Source: Anaerolineae bacterium | GTDB taxonomy: Bacteria > Chloroflexota > Anaerolineae > Promineifilales > Promineifilaceae | Reading direction: 5' to 3' | NCBI GenBank assembly: GCA_023384415.1 | Contig: JAHDWJ010000003.1 | Location: forward strand, 165,876-229,875 | DNA: 64,000 bases | Shown here: one piece after another, positions 8,076-16,899 of the stretch | Layout of the letters: each line of letters starts with the position of its first letter | Numbering within the stretch: position 1 is the stretch's first letter | Translations under genes and position numbers: made by a program | Notes under the pieces: generated by a model | What the model was told of the DNA's origin: nothing | Seen by the model: only the letters and a program-made list of their open reading frames with translations | Database searches by the model: none

Positions 8076-8580
8076 CTTCACCCTCAGCGGGTGCGGCCGC
8101 GACCCGGCGCACATAATCTTCAACTAGAAGCAGGCTTGCCCCGGCGTGTTTGATAGTCTGGAGCAGGCTGGTCATACTGGACACTTCTTCGACCTGCTCA
8201 TTGATAAACCATTGCAGGAAATTTTCGCTGGTGTGATCGTGGTTTTCTTTGGCGATAGTAACCAGGTTATTGATCTCATTGGTCACACGCACTTCTTGCT
8301 CCAGGGCATATTGCACCGCATCCGCCGCGCTGTTAAAGGAATTACGCAGTTCCGCCGTCGCCGGCATAGTCGGTTTAACCCCGGCATCCAGCATAAAACG
8401 GACAAACTTCATGCCGTGCATCCGCTCCTCTTCGGCCTGGCGGTAGAAAAACCCGGCCAGATCGGGCAGCCCTTCATCGTCAAAATAGACGGCAATAGCC
8501 ACATATTGGGCTGAGGCCGTGAATTCGCTCTTAATTTGTTGGTTCATTGGCTCTATGATAGCCTGACTGATTATTTGCAT
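8065..8580 (-). CDS. ftn: Ferritin
   Basis: From the ATG at 8580 the protein has 171 residues, the usual bacterial ferritin length. A ribosome site (AAAGGA) lies eight bases upstream, which is why an upstream extension is rejected. It has the four-helix ferritin pattern: INQ-type start (EPMNQQIKSEFTASAQYVAI), DLAGFFYRQAEEERMHGMKF with ferroxidase Glu and His ligands, ALEQEVRVTNEINNL, and NFLQWFINEQVEEVS. It stores iron as a 24-mer ferric core. The C-terminal tail is Ala/Glu-rich. Confidence 0.9.
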   Translation of the reverse strand: MQIISQAIIEPMNQQIKSEFTASAQYVAIAVYFDDEGLPDLAGFFYRQAEEERMHGMKFVRFMLDAGVKPTMPATAELRNSFNSAADAVQYALEQEVRVTNEINNLVTIAKENHDHTSENFLQWFINEQVEEVSSMTSLLQTIKHAGASLLLVEDYVRRVAAAPAEGEAGE

Positions 8581-8631
8581 CTTGGGTTCCTTTGCGTTTC
8601 TAGTTTCTAGTTGCAAGTTGCGGCCGCTGGC

Positions 8632-9564
8632 TCAAAGTTTGTTCTGTACCAGGTGGCGAATGGCAGCTACCAGATCGGGGTGGTTGAAAGTGAAACCGGC
8701 TTCTTGTAATTTGTGGGGCACCTGCCGCTGACTATCTAGCACCAGGGAAGCGGCTTCACCCAGTACCAGTTTAAGGGCAAAACCGGGCACAGGCAAAAAG
8801 GATGGCCGCCCAATCGCTTTACCAATGGCTTTACTCATCTCCCGGTTGGTGGCTGGCTCTGGGGCACACAGGTTAAAGGGGCCGTGTAGATGGGGGTTTT
8901 CGATGAGGAATTGGATGGCCCGTATCTCATCGTCAAGATGAATCCAGGGTAAATATTGGCGACCGCTGCCCATTGGCCCCCCGGTAAACAGTTTATGGGG
9001 CAACAAGAGCAAGGGGAACGCCCCCCCTTGGGTACTGAGAACCACCCCAGTACGAATGACGACCAACCGAACACCATGAGCCATTACTGGTTGGACGCTC
9101 TCTTCCCAGGCCACACAGACCTGAGCCAGGAAGTCAGCGCCGGGCGCGGCCGCTTCGGTCAACCGTTCATTCCCCCGTGAACCATAGTAGCCAACGGCTG
9201 AGGATTGTATGATTAGCTCTGGTTTGGTCGCGGCCGCGTTCACCGCCGCCACCACTGCCTGCCCGGCCTGGACCCGGCTGTCCAGGATCAACCGTTTGCG
9301 CCTGTCACTCCAACGGCTGGGAATAAACCCATCCCCGGCAATGCTGGCCCCGGCCAGGTTGATAATTGCTTTGGCTCCATCAGCCAGGTGGCCCCACCCC
9401 TGGGCGGTACGGCCATCCCATTTGACCGCCTGAACCCCCGCCGGTAAGCCAGTGGCCCGCTCTGGGCTGCGGGATAGGATGATGATGTCATAATTAGCGG
9501 CCGCGAGCTTCTCAGCCAGATATTTGCCAATCAACCCTGTGCCGCCAGTGATGATAATACGCAT
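8632..9564 (-). CDS. TIGR01777-family NAD(P)-dependent epimerase-like protein
   Basis: From the ATG at 9564 (ribosome site GGGAGAAA) the protein has 310 residues. It is an SDR-fold protein starting [20 protein letters not shown], the Rossmann GxxGxxG loop. The blocks [45 protein letters not shown] and [15 protein letters not shown] are diagnostic of the TIGR01777/YfcH group. The physiological substrate of this group is not established. The C-terminal half matches DUF1731 ([18 protein letters not shown]). It is probably monocistronic or paired with ferritin. Confidence 0.88.
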   Translation of the reverse strand: MRIIITGGTGLIGKYLAEKLAAANYDIIILSRSPERATGLPAGVQAVKWDGRTAQGWGHLADGAKAIINLAGASIAGDGFIPSRWSDRRKRLILDSRVQAGQAVVAAVNAAATKPELIIQSSAVGYYGSRGNERLTEAAAPGADFLAQVCVAWEESVQPVMAHGVRLVVIRTGVVLSTQGGAFPLLLLPHKLFTGGPMGSGRQYLPWIHLDDEIRAIQFLIENPHLHGPFNLCAPEPATNREMSKAIGKAIGRPSFLPVPGFALKLVLGEAASLVLDSQRQVPHKLQEAGFTFNHPDLVAAIRHLVQNKL

Positions 9565-9574
9565 AATTTCTCCC

Positions 9575-9665
9575 CTGTGCGTAATGCGTGATGCGTGAAT
9601 GATACTGTCTGATTGTACTTTGCCCCTTTGCCACTTTGCAACTTTGCCCCTTTGCCACTCTGCTC
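9575..9665. repeat. Low-complexity GCGTGAT / TTTGCCCC spacer
   Basis: The leader of the epimerase gene consists of GCGTAATGCGTGATGCGTGA followed by repeated TTTGCCCC, TTTGCCAC and TTTGCAAC units. The TTTGC vocabulary recurs at 12032-12065, and the CGCTTCACGCTTCAC variant at 12285-12303. Confidence 0.55.
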
Positions 9666-9796
9666 CTAACGATCCCATACCGATCCGATTACAGATATAA
9701 CGATCAAAAAAGGATATTGGGGATCGCGCCTGAAAACCGGAGACCCGTCAATCTCTAATCTCCAATCTCCAGTCTCCTTATGTACCCACAGGTATA

Positions 9797-9839
9797 GACA
9801 AAAATGGCCTCTGGAGATTATCAATTCTCCAGAGGCCAT
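9797..9839 (-). terminator. Strong rho-independent terminator
   Basis: On the minus strand a perfect 14-bp stem (9826-9839 with 9804-9817, arms ATGGCCTCTGGAGA) with an 8-base loop is followed by TTTTTGT. It ends the propeller lipoprotein transcript. Confidence 0.9.
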
Positions 9840-9917
9840 GGCTGCCGATTTACAGGATTTACGGATTTTTCTGCGGGGCTTAAATCCGTAAATCCTGCTC
9901 ATCCGTGTTCTAAACAA
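9840..9917. repeat. Hairpin repeat related to the 32.8 kb element
   Basis: A second hairpin (GGATTTACGGATTT pairing with AAATCCGTAAATCC) is followed by CTGCTCATCCGTGTTCTAAAC. That last string is repeated at 32917-32937 inside the inverted-repeat element at 32835-32963, so this looks like a decayed relative. The weak ORF here codes for nothing recognisable. Confidence 0.55.
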
Positions 9918-9923
9918 GCTGCA

Positions 9924-11993
9924 TTACGGCACAATACGCATCAGGCCGCCGCCGCTGGCCCAAAAACCGCCACCGACCCAGAGTGTTCCGGCCCTATCTA
10001 TCACCAATGTCCGCAGCCGGTTGGTGGGCAGCCCGTCGGCGGTAGTGAAATGGGTCCATCCCTCATCATCATACACATAGAGACCACCCCCAACATCGGC
10101 ATAAGAAGTGACAAACAGATCGCCATAGATGCTGACGGCAATGTCACTAACGGTAACGGCTACCTCAGCCACAGGTTCAAGGCGCTTGTTGGCATGGTCA
10201 TAATAAACCAGGCCCCCGGTCGTCCCGACAGCCAGACGGCCATCAGTCAAGACAGCCAGGGCGTTGATAATCTGGCTGGGCAGCCCCACGACACCACTGG
10301 CTAAGACCACTTCCCAACCGCCGGCATCTACGCGGATCAGCCCTTTGTCAGTGCCAGCCCACATCACTTCCCCGTCCGCCAGCAGGGTATAGATACGCCC
10401 GGCCGGCCAGCCATCGGCGGCGGTGCTATAGGTGGTAAACGTCTGGCCATCCCAAATACTCACCCCATCTTCCTGACCAACCCAGATGCGCCCTTCATGG
10501 TCTATAGCAACGGTGCGGGCATAAGAATCCAGCAGTCCATCGGCTACCTGGCGGCGGACGATGCGGAAGCCATCATAATGGTACAGGTTGCGGCCGCTGG
10601 CCATCCAGATACCGCCATCAGCATCAGCGACAACATCATCACCACCCATATCACGGTAGCGCACCCAATCACTCTTGCGCTCCAGATCACCGCTTAAGGT
10701 GTAGGCGGTGCCACCTAGAAGCCAGATGTTGCCCTGGCCATCATCATACACTGTGCCCACAGCATGGATAGGCAGATCGTTGTCCCGGTAAAGCTGCCAA
10801 CTGCTGCCATTGTAACGGCTCCAGCCCCCCTCAAAGGTGTGGTAGTAGATGTTGCCCGCTTCATCGAACAAGATTTTGCTAACTTCGCCGGTCGCCATGT
10901 TATCATCCTGGCTGGAGCGGAAATTTTCGGCACATTGACCAGCAGCGGGATCAAACTGGCAGAGGCGGCCGGTCATGCCTACCCACATTTTGCCATCAGG
11001 GGCAAAGGCGACATGGTACGGGGTGGCAAAGTCGGTGGTGTTGTCCCGGTTGTATTGGGCCATCACCTGGCCGTTTTGGTAGCGGATTAACCCATCGCCA
11101 GTTGCCATCCAGATGTCACCATTGGGCGCGGCCGCGATGTGGTAAATGGAGTCACTGGCAAACGTCTCGGCATGTTTGCTGTAAGGAAGGGCATTGTCCC
11201 CTTCCAGGATGGTAAAGCCACGGAAGCCAGAGCTAACCCATACTTGATTACCGATGAGGGTCAGGCGGCGTACACCACTCCAGGAAAGGTTGCTGCCAGG
11301 AATATTTTGGATGGCGCCATCAGCCAGATTGATGATGGTGACGCCCCGGTATTCCATGATGAGCCGGTTGTTGGCAGTATCACACACAATCTGGCCGATT
11401 TCCGCCCCGACCGTCCCAAATAAACCTTGAACAACATCTCGCTGGAACAGGTCCGATCGGTACCACATATCCAGGTCTGGATCATACGCCGCCAACCCAT
11501 CTTCAGTGGCCGCCAGCAGGGTCATTTCGGGGATAGGGCAGGCGGTAATGCCATAAACGCCAACATGGGGCAGGCCGTCCATGGTGGTATATTTGGTTGA
11601 GGTGCCGCTGTCGGCATCCCAGGCCACCACCCCACCCAACGAGGCAATCCATACTTTGCCCTCATAAAGGGTCATGTCCCGGATGAAGTTGCCGCTGGTA
11701 TATAGGTAGAGACCCGGCTCGACATCAATGCTCATATAGGCTGGGCCGGCCACCGGGGGCGGAGTGGGTTCGGCGGTAGGAGCGGGCGCCTCAGTGGTGG
11801 CTGGGGGGCTGGTAGGGGCAACCTGGGGGACCTCAGTGGGGGCCGAGGGGGCGGTGGGTTTGGCGGCCGCGGCCGCAGTCGTATTGGTTGCGGCAGGTGG
11901 GGCAGAGGTAGGTTCATTGGCCTGGCTGCCGCCACAGGCTAATGTGACCAGAAACAAGAACATGAAGAAGATGGTAATGGGTGAGCGTTTCAT
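9924..11993 (-). CDS. Beta-propeller lipoprotein with two-component-regulator-type repeats
   Basis: A 689-residue lipoprotein. The signal peptide ends in the lipobox VTLACGG, so it would be anchored by an acylated cysteine near residue 20. A Pro/Ala/Thr-rich spacer (about 25-85) is followed by about 14 blades of the Reg_prop type, recognisable by repeated GDIWMATGDGLIRY, GKMWVGM and GRIWVGQEDGVSIWDG motifs. Such propellers form the sensor part of hybrid two-component systems, but no transmembrane or kinase domain follows here, so this is a free extracellular sensor or binding protein. It is expressed alone and ends at a strong terminator. Confidence 0.75.
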   Translation of the reverse strand: MKRSPITIFFMFLFLVTLACGGSQANEPTSAPPAATNTTAAAAAKPTAPSAPTEVPQVAPTSPPATTEAPAPTAEPTPPPVAGPAYMSIDVEPGLYLYTSGNFIRDMTLYEGKVWIASLGGVVAWDADSGTSTKYTTMDGLPHVGVYGITACPIPEMTLLAATEDGLAAYDPDLDMWYRSDLFQRDVVQGLFGTVGAEIGQIVCDTANNRLIMEYRGVTIINLADGAIQNIPGSNLSWSGVRRLTLIGNQVWVSSGFRGFTILEGDNALPYSKHAETFASDSIYHIAAAPNGDIWMATGDGLIRYQNGQVMAQYNRDNTTDFATPYHVAFAPDGKMWVGMTGRLCQFDPAAGQCAENFRSSQDDNMATGEVSKILFDEAGNIYYHTFEGGWSRYNGSSWQLYRDNDLPIHAVGTVYDDGQGNIWLLGGTAYTLSGDLERKSDWVRYRDMGGDDVVADADGGIWMASGRNLYHYDGFRIVRRQVADGLLDSYARTVAIDHEGRIWVGQEDGVSIWDGQTFTTYSTAADGWPAGRIYTLLADGEVMWAGTDKGLIRVDAGGWEVVLASGVVGLPSQIINALAVLTDGRLAVGTTGGLVYYDHANKRLEPVAEVAVTVSDIAVSIYGDLFVTSYADVGGGLYVYDDEGWTHFTTADGLPTNRLRTLVIDRAGTLWVGGGFWASGGGLMRIVP

Positions 11994-11999
11994 CTTAAC

Positions 12000-12330
12000 T
12001 CCTTACAAGGTGGGGCAGGGTTGCTAACCGTTGCAAAGCGGCAAAGTTGCAGAGTTGCAAGGGGCAACGTGGTGCCGGTAAATGAGGGTTGTCTCTTCGA
12101 TTACGAATACGATAGCGATGGCGAAAGCGACTACGAGCTGGTTTCGAAACTCGAAACGCAAACCGTTGTTGCTTTTATTCAGGCTGAATGGTAAAAAAAG
12201 AATGATCCCAAAGCGATCCCCTTTTCTATTTAGACGCCTGGGGTGTTGGCGCGAACCGGGAACAGTCCCACGCCTGTTCCCGTATCACGCTTCACGCTTC
12301 ACACTTTGCACTCCCCAATGAGGTAATAAG
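12000..12330. other. Divergent intergenic region between propeller lipoprotein and mttB
   Basis: No gene is visible. It holds low-complexity words (GCAAAGTTGCAGAGTTGCAA near 12041, TTTCGAAACTCGAAACGC near 12142) and a perfect 9-bp hairpin at 12257-12282 (arms CGGGAACAG and CTGTTCCCG) without a T-tract. Promoters for both flanking genes must lie here, but no clear pair was found. Confidence 0.4.
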
Positions 12331-13857
12331 ATGAATGAACCCCGACGACGTGGCGGCCGCGAAGCTCGACGAGAGCAGGCCCGGAGTGCGGCCGCGCTCC
12401 ATCACGCTACTCAACCCGTGCATCATTTGCCCGTTTATGAAATTGTCAACGAGGAAGGGTTGGATCTGCTCCATCAAACCTCAATGAGTATCCTTTCTGA
12501 GGTGGGGATTGATTTTTATGATGATGAGGCCCAGGCCATTCTCAAAGAACATGGGGTTCATTTCCAGGGAGATACGGCCTTTTTTGATCCGGACCTGGTG
12601 CAGCAGTATGTCAGCCTGGCTCCGGCCCGGTTCACCCAACTGGCCCGCAATCCGGCTAATAATGTCACCATCGGCGGCCATCACATCTGCTTTGCCCCGG
12701 TGTATGGGCCGCCATTTGTGTATAGTGTGGAACGCGGCCGCAAAGAAGCCACCCTGGCCGACTTCATCAACTTCGTCAAACTGGCCTACCTCTCCCCCTA
12801 CATCCATCACTCCGGCGGCACCATCGTTGAACCCACCGATGAACCTACCCACACCCGCCACCTGGACATGGTATACAGCCACATCAAATACAGTGACAAA
12901 CCGTTCATGGGGTCCGTTACTTCCGGGAGCAACGCCGAAGACAGTATCAAAATGGCCGAAATCTTGTTCGGGGCTGAGGCCATGCAAGAAAATCCGGCCC
13001 TCATCTCCCTCATCAATATCAGCAGCCCCCGCCGCCTGGATGACCGGATGCTGGGTGCGCTCAAAGCCTATGCCAAAGCGCGGCAGGCGCTCATCATCAC
13101 CCCGTTCATCCTCTCTGGGGCAATGGCCCCGGTGACGGTAGCGGGTACGGTAGCCCAATTGAATGCCGAAGCGTTGGCTGGTATCGTCTTAACCCAGATG
13201 ATCAACCCTGGCACCCCGGTGGTGTACGGGGCATTCCAGACCAATATTGATTTACAGAGCGGGGCCCCCGTTTTTGGCTCCCCGGAGAGCCAGATCGCCC
13301 TATATGCCAGTGCCCAGTTAGCCCGGCGGTATGGTCTGCCGTTCCGCAGCGGTGGTATGTTCAGCAGCAGCAAGGTGGGGGATGCTCAGGCGGCTTATGA
13401 ATCGGTGATGGTGATGCTGCCAACGGTGCTGGCACGGGTCAATTTTGTTCTACACACCGCAGGTTGGTTGGAAGGGGGGCTGACCGCCGGGTATGAAAAG
13501 TTTGTCATGGATTGTGAACTGTTGGGGATGTTCCACAAATTTTTACAGGGGTTAGATTTGTCCGAGAATGGGCTGGCGATGGAAGGGATTCGCGCCGTTG
13601 CCCCAGGGGGGCATCACCTGGGCACAGAGCATACCATGCGGAATTTCCGCACGGCGTTTCATCGGTCTGATCTGTTTGATTACAACTCGTTTGAGCAGTG
13701 GGCTGAGGAAGGGAGTTTGACGGCGGAGCAGAAGGCGAGCGCGAAGGTTAAGCAGCTGCTCCGCTCGTATGAGGCACCCCCGTTGGACCCGGCTGTTGAT
13801 GAGGAGATCATGGGGTTTATACGCGGCCGCAAAGCCACCATCAAACCAGAGTATTAA
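12331..13857 (+). CDS. Trimethylamine methyltransferase (MttB) family protein, non-pyrrolysine
   Basis: A 508-residue COG5598/MttB-superfamily protein. Hallmarks are the LPVYEIVNEEGLDLLHQTSM start, the GGTIVEPTDEPTHTRHLDM block, GSVTSGSNAEDS, NPGTPVVYGAFQTNIDLQSG and a GGHHLGTEHTMRNFRTAFHRSD C-terminus. There is no in-frame amber codon, so it belongs to the non-pyrrolysine branch, whose known members demethylate quaternary amines such as glycine betaine and pass the methyl to a corrinoid protein. No corrinoid protein is encoded nearby. It heads a plus-strand cluster with a GcvT-like protein, sarcosine oxidase and dimethylglycine dehydrogenase, so a betaine-type substrate is likely. Confidence 0.85.
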   Translation: MNEPRRRGGREARREQARSAAALHHATQPVHHLPVYEIVNEEGLDLLHQTSMSILSEVGIDFYDDEAQAILKEHGVHFQGDTAFFDPDLVQQYVSLAPARFTQLARNPANNVTIGGHHICFAPVYGPPFVYSVERGRKEATLADFINFVKLAYLSPYIHHSGGTIVEPTDEPTHTRHLDMVYSHIKYSDKPFMGSVTSGSNAEDSIKMAEILFGAEAMQENPALISLINISSPRRLDDRMLGALKAYAKARQALIITPFILSGAMAPVTVAGTVAQLNAEALAGIVLTQMINPGTPVVYGAFQTNIDLQSGAPVFGSPESQIALYASAQLARRYGLPFRSGGMFSSSKVGDAQAAYESVMVMLPTVLARVNFVLHTAGWLEGGLTAGYEKFVMDCELLGMFHKFLQGLDLSENGLAMEGIRAVAPGGHHLGTEHTMRNFRTAFHRSDLFDYNSFEQWAEEGSLTAEQKASAKVKQLLRSYEAPPLDPAVDEEIMGFIRGRKATIKPEY

Positions 13858-13862
13858 GATGT

Positions 13863-14342
13863 TTACTTTTTGTGAATAACACCACAGGCGTAATCCCCAT
13901 TCAGCCAGGGCAACTGAAATTCATCCTGTGGGATAGGGCGAACAGTTGCCGAAAATACAGGATCAAGAACCAATACATTCTCTTCATCCAGACCCACAAT
14001 AACCACAGCATGGTTAGTTATTCGTGATCAATAGCTAAGTTCGCCAGTATCCACAAAGGCAATAACTGGCTCGCCTTTTTGCAAATAATCTTCCGCTAAA
14101 ATAGTCAGAGTTGCCTCTCGATAGGTAACGTTGTAACCAATCTGTGTCAAGTGAATGATATTGCGCCGGGGTGCGCCAATCAGCCCAATTTGTAACAGAC
14201 GCACCAATTGAGCATAAGGAAGCGGACGACCGATGTAATGCAGCAGCATAGTGACACAGGCCGCCAGACAATCCGATTCGGCTTCTTGTTTATGAAAGGG
14301 AACTGGAAGGGGAGGAATAATGGGCAGCTTTTTGTTCGGCAT
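13863..14342 (-). pseudogene. C39-like cysteine peptidase interrupted by an in-frame TGA
   Basis: The minus strand encodes a C39-like papain-fold protein of about 159 residues, broken by TGA at 14028-14030. Before the stop is the catalytic Cys motif (KQEAESDCLAACVTMLL). Directly after it, in the same frame, come the catalytic His (NHAVVIVGLD) and the LDPVF motif, then a C-terminal segment to the TAA at 13863. Family members have a Trp in the interrupted spot (Y-W), so TGG to TGA is the simplest reading. Elsewhere in the window TGA is an ordinary stop, so recoding is unlikely. The start overlaps the upstream small gene by 53 bases. Confidence 0.75.
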
Positions 14343-14652
14343 ACTCTTGTATCAGACGAATGTCTTCAGAGGAAATGATTATCTCCCCCGTTTCAACATC
14401 TACATCTATCTGACCAACCGGGCCAACAATGCCCTGGCCAGGAAGCGTTAATAATACTGGAACACGCCAGCAGACACGTTCTGCCACAATCAGGGTTGGT
14501 TCACCACCCCGCAGTAAGTAGGCGATTTCGTTAGCGGCAAAACGACCAACCAGGCGGCGGGCAGCCTCAGCCGAAAAATGGATATTGGTTGAGACGTGTA
14601 TCATAAATTCCATCTGCCCTGAACGGGGCAATTGTTCGATAATCGCTTCCAT
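14290..14652 (-). CDS. Small protein coupled to the C39 peptidase
   Basis: I do not recognise the family with confidence. It is 120 residues with a mixed alpha/beta look: an N-terminal amphipathic segment (HFSAEAARRLVGRFAANEIAYLLRGG), a beta-rich core (RVPVLLTLPGQGIVGPVGQIDVDVETGEIII) and a C-terminal helix (SSEDIRLIQEYAEQKA). Its last 53 bases overlap the start of the C39-like gene in another frame, a sign of translational coupling. The pair could be a peptidase with its partner or a toxin-antitoxin-like module. Confidence 0.5.
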   Translation of the reverse strand: MEAIIEQLPRSGQMEFMIHVSTNIHFSAEAARRLVGRFAANEIAYLLRGGEPTLIVAERVCWRVPVLLTLPGQGIVGPVGQIDVDVETGEIIISSEDIRLIQEYAEQKAAHYSSPSSSLS

Positions 14653-14710
14653 AATGCAATCTCCTAGCCTTGCACCAGGCAGTATGCCCGGTTGTTGGTA
14701 TCATAGTATA

Positions 14711-14801
14711 GGACTTACGCAGACCTGACAGGTTTTCTCCTGTAACAACCATAGAACGAATCAAAAAACCTGTCAGGTCTTTTTGCATTTTGCGTAAGTC
14801 C
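14711..14801. mobile_element. 91-bp MITE with GGACTTACGCA ends
   Basis: Perfect terminal inverted repeats GGACTTACGCA bound the element, and an inner inverted repeat (AGACCTGACAGGTTTT) makes nearly the whole sequence foldable. The flanking TA on both sides is consistent with a TA target duplication, as in IS630/Tc1-type elements. No coding capacity. It lies between the C39 module and the GcvT-like gene. Confidence 0.75.
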
Positions 14802-14852
14802 TAAGTAGCTAAGTGATATGATGACAAGACCCAATTCCCTAAAGGTTGCCCT

Positions 14853-16130
14853 ATGACCCAAGATAGACGGCCCCGCCGCCCCTCCCCCCATCGTCCCATT
14901 ACTACTACTCCCCCCGTGGAACGACGCACCCCGCTGTATGACATCCATGCCCGCACGGCCGCGAAGATGATCCCTGGTGGCGGCGGTTTTATGTTCCCAT
15001 TCTCCTACACCGCCCCGATGGAGGAACACCTGAACACCCGCACCAATGTAGGGATGCAGGATTTGTCCACGATGGGGGAGGTAGATGTGAAAGGGCCAGG
15101 GGCTGAGCGGCTCATCAACCGGCTGTTGGTCAATGACATCCGCGATATGCACCCTGGTCAGGTACGTTATTCGACAATGTGTAATGAGGATGGGCTGATC
15201 CTGGATGATATTACGGTGTATAAGTTCAGCGAAGAGCATTTTATGGTGGTTACCAGCTCCGGGCCGCGCAAGGAGAGCTACCGCTGGATTGCTGACCATG
15301 CTGCCGGAATGAGTGCCTATGCCACCGATCTGACCGGGGCGATTGCTTTGCTGGCGGTGCAGGGGCCGCGCTCCCGGGATTTTTTGCTCTCGGTGGTGGA
15401 TGGGGCAGATTGGGAGAATTTGCGCTTTTTCTGGTTTACCCCGGCGGTGATCAATGGCACAGAGCTGCTCATCTCCCGGTCGGGGTACACGGGGGAGTTG
15501 GGGTATGAACTGTATGTCCCGGCTGAGGAAGCGGCCGCGATCTGGCATTATCTCCTGGCACAAGGCAAAGCATTCGGTCTGCTTCCCTACGGCGTTCAGG
15601 CGATGCAAAGCCTGCGTATTGAAAAGGCGTTACCTCTTTACGGGCCAGATATAGACGGTTCCCAAACCCCATTCCATTTAGGGCTAAACCGGTGGATACG
15701 GTTTGACAAGCGGGAGTTTGTGGGGCGAGAAGCGCTGCTGCGGGTGCAAGAGATGGGGCTAGAGCAACGGTGGACCGGGCTGGTGCTGGAAAGCGACATC
15801 CCGGCCAACCACGGCGATCCCGTCTACAGCATCGCCGATATCCGCACGGTGAAGCAGAAAATGTTTACCGGCAGTGAGGCGGGGGCATCGTTTGACCTGG
15901 AAACCGCCGGGCAGCCGGTCGGCGTGGTCACCTCCAGCGCGAAAGGGCACAGCGTGGGTAAAATGTTGGCCCTGGCTTACCTGGACGTGACCCATTCCTG
16001 GCCTGGAGCGCGGGTGCTGGTGAATGTAAGCGGCCGCGCCGCCCTGGCCACCGTTACACAAACGCCTTTCTTTGACCCGCAAGGGGTAAGAATACGCGCT
16101 ACCGGTACTCAAAAACTCATCAATCAATAA
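14853..16130 (+). CDS. GcvT-family aminomethyltransferase-like protein
   Basis: A 425-residue GcvT-fold protein. The blocks RTNVGMQDLSTMGEVDVKGP, DGLILDDITVYKFSEEHFMVV, LLAVQGPRSRDFL, SRSGYTGELGYELYVP and GREALLRVQEMGLEQRWTGL follow the family order, ending in a normal GcvT_C domain (GVVTSSAKGHSVGKMLALAY). It would transfer a methyl or methylene group from an amine to tetrahydrofolate. The P and H proteins lie 14 kb away behind the riboswitch, while this copy sits between MttB and sarcosine/dimethylglycine oxidation genes. It is therefore more likely a demethylase of that pathway than the glycine-cleavage T protein. The first 35 residues are Pro/Arg-rich and not part of the fold. Confidence 0.8.
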   Translation: MTQDRRPRRPSPHRPITTTPPVERRTPLYDIHARTAAKMIPGGGGFMFPFSYTAPMEEHLNTRTNVGMQDLSTMGEVDVKGPGAERLINRLLVNDIRDMHPGQVRYSTMCNEDGLILDDITVYKFSEEHFMVVTSSGPRKESYRWIADHAAGMSAYATDLTGAIALLAVQGPRSRDFLLSVVDGADWENLRFFWFTPAVINGTELLISRSGYTGELGYELYVPAEEAAAIWHYLLAQGKAFGLLPYGVQAMQSLRIEKALPLYGPDIDGSQTPFHLGLNRWIRFDKREFVGREALLRVQEMGLEQRWTGLVLESDIPANHGDPVYSIADIRTVKQKMFTGSEAGASFDLETAGQPVGVVTSSAKGHSVGKMLALAYLDVTHSWPGARVLVNVSGRAALATVTQTPFFDPQGVRIRATGTQKLINQ

Positions 16131-16159
16131 TCTAAGCATGAAGCATCAAAGGTGCAAAC

Positions 16160-16660
16160 GTGTCCAATGGCAGTCTACAACGAATCTATCTCGACACTAA
16201 TGTGTATGCCCGTTCATTTGATGATCAGACTCAACCAACCATTCAAACTGAGGCCAATGCCTTTCTCGAGATCATTCAGGCCATCGAAGCTCAAAAGCTA
16301 GTTTTGCTTTCCTCTGACATTTTGACCTTTGAAGTAGACAATATCCTGGATAGTAACAAACGAACGAAGGTTGAGACGTATCTCAAATTATGCAATGAGC
16401 ATATTGACAGTTCCGATGAGATTTTGCATCTTGGTAAGCAGATACAGTCGGATTGTCATTTGCGGCCGCGTGATGCTTTACATATCGCTTCAGCTATCGT
16501 TGGTCAGGCACGTTATTTCCTTTCTTGTGATCGCAAGGTTGCGCAAATAGAGCAAGTTCGTTGTTATCGTCGCTTTGCGCGAACATACCGCCAGACCTAT
16601 TTCTCGGTTATGAACCCTGTGCTTTTCGTTGAAAAGTTACAGAAAGGGGATCTCGAATGA
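16160..16660 (+). CDS. PIN-domain ribonuclease, probable toxin
   Basis: A 166-residue PIN-domain protein using a GTG start. The acidic residues of the metal site are visible: IYLDTNVYARSFDD near the N-terminus, LTFEVDN in the middle, LRPRDALHIASAIV and YFLSCDRKV toward the end. PIN toxins cleave RNA and are usually neutralised by a small partner. The stop codon overlaps the ATG of the next gene (ATGA), so the two are translationally coupled. The pair is inserted between the GcvT-like and sarcosine oxidase genes. Confidence 0.75.
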   Translation: MSNGSLQRIYLDTNVYARSFDDQTQPTIQTEANAFLEIIQAIEAQKLVLLSSDILTFEVDNILDSNKRTKVETYLKLCNEHIDSSDEILHLGKQIQSDCHLRPRDALHIASAIVGQARYFLSCDRKVAQIEQVRCYRRFARTYRQTYFSVMNPVLFVEKLQKGDLE

Positions 16661-16899
16661 ATACAGTGACGGTCATTCCATCAGAATCCATGGCCCTTAT
16701 TCGTGAAGGCTGGAACTTATTGGTCGAAAAATTAGGTATTGAAAAGGCGACACAGTTTGTCGTCCTTCTTGAACGAGGCAAAGGTGATTCCGTTCAAGAA
16801 ATTCACGATTACTGGGGCAATGCCAATATTGAAGAGATTCATCAACGCGTTTTGGCCTGGAAAACCGAAAAACCTACCAACCGCGAAATCACCTATTAA
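16657..16899 (+). CDS. Small partner of the PIN protein, putative antitoxin
   Basis: An 80-residue protein that overlaps the PIN gene by four bases. It starts NTVTVIPSESMALIREGWNLLVEKLGIEKATQFVVLLERG, a helix-rich segment, and continues with DSVQEIHDYWGNANIEEIHQRVLAWK. I know no functional assignment, although similar small proteins often accompany PIN genes. The toxin-first order is less usual but is seen again in the module at 22255-22919. Confidence 0.6.
   Translation: MNTVTVIPSESMALIREGWNLLVEKLGIEKATQFVVLLERGKGDSVQEIHDYWGNANIEEIHQRVLAWKTEKPTNREITY

Noticed and set aside
9804-9839. 14-bp perfect hairpin as a mobile element end
   Set aside because: It is followed by a T-run on the minus strand right after a gene, so it is a terminator.
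9666-9917. 83-residue minus-strand ORF
   Set aside because: It covers the terminator and a hairpin repeat, and its protein is the translation of repeat words.
12082-12321. 79-residue plus-strand ORF upstream of mttB
   Set aside because: It is composed of low-complexity words and a hairpin and has no recognisable protein pattern.
14028-14030. TGA read as Trp through a variant genetic code
   Set aside because: Many intact genes in the window end in TGA, so a mutation in one gene is the simpler explanation.
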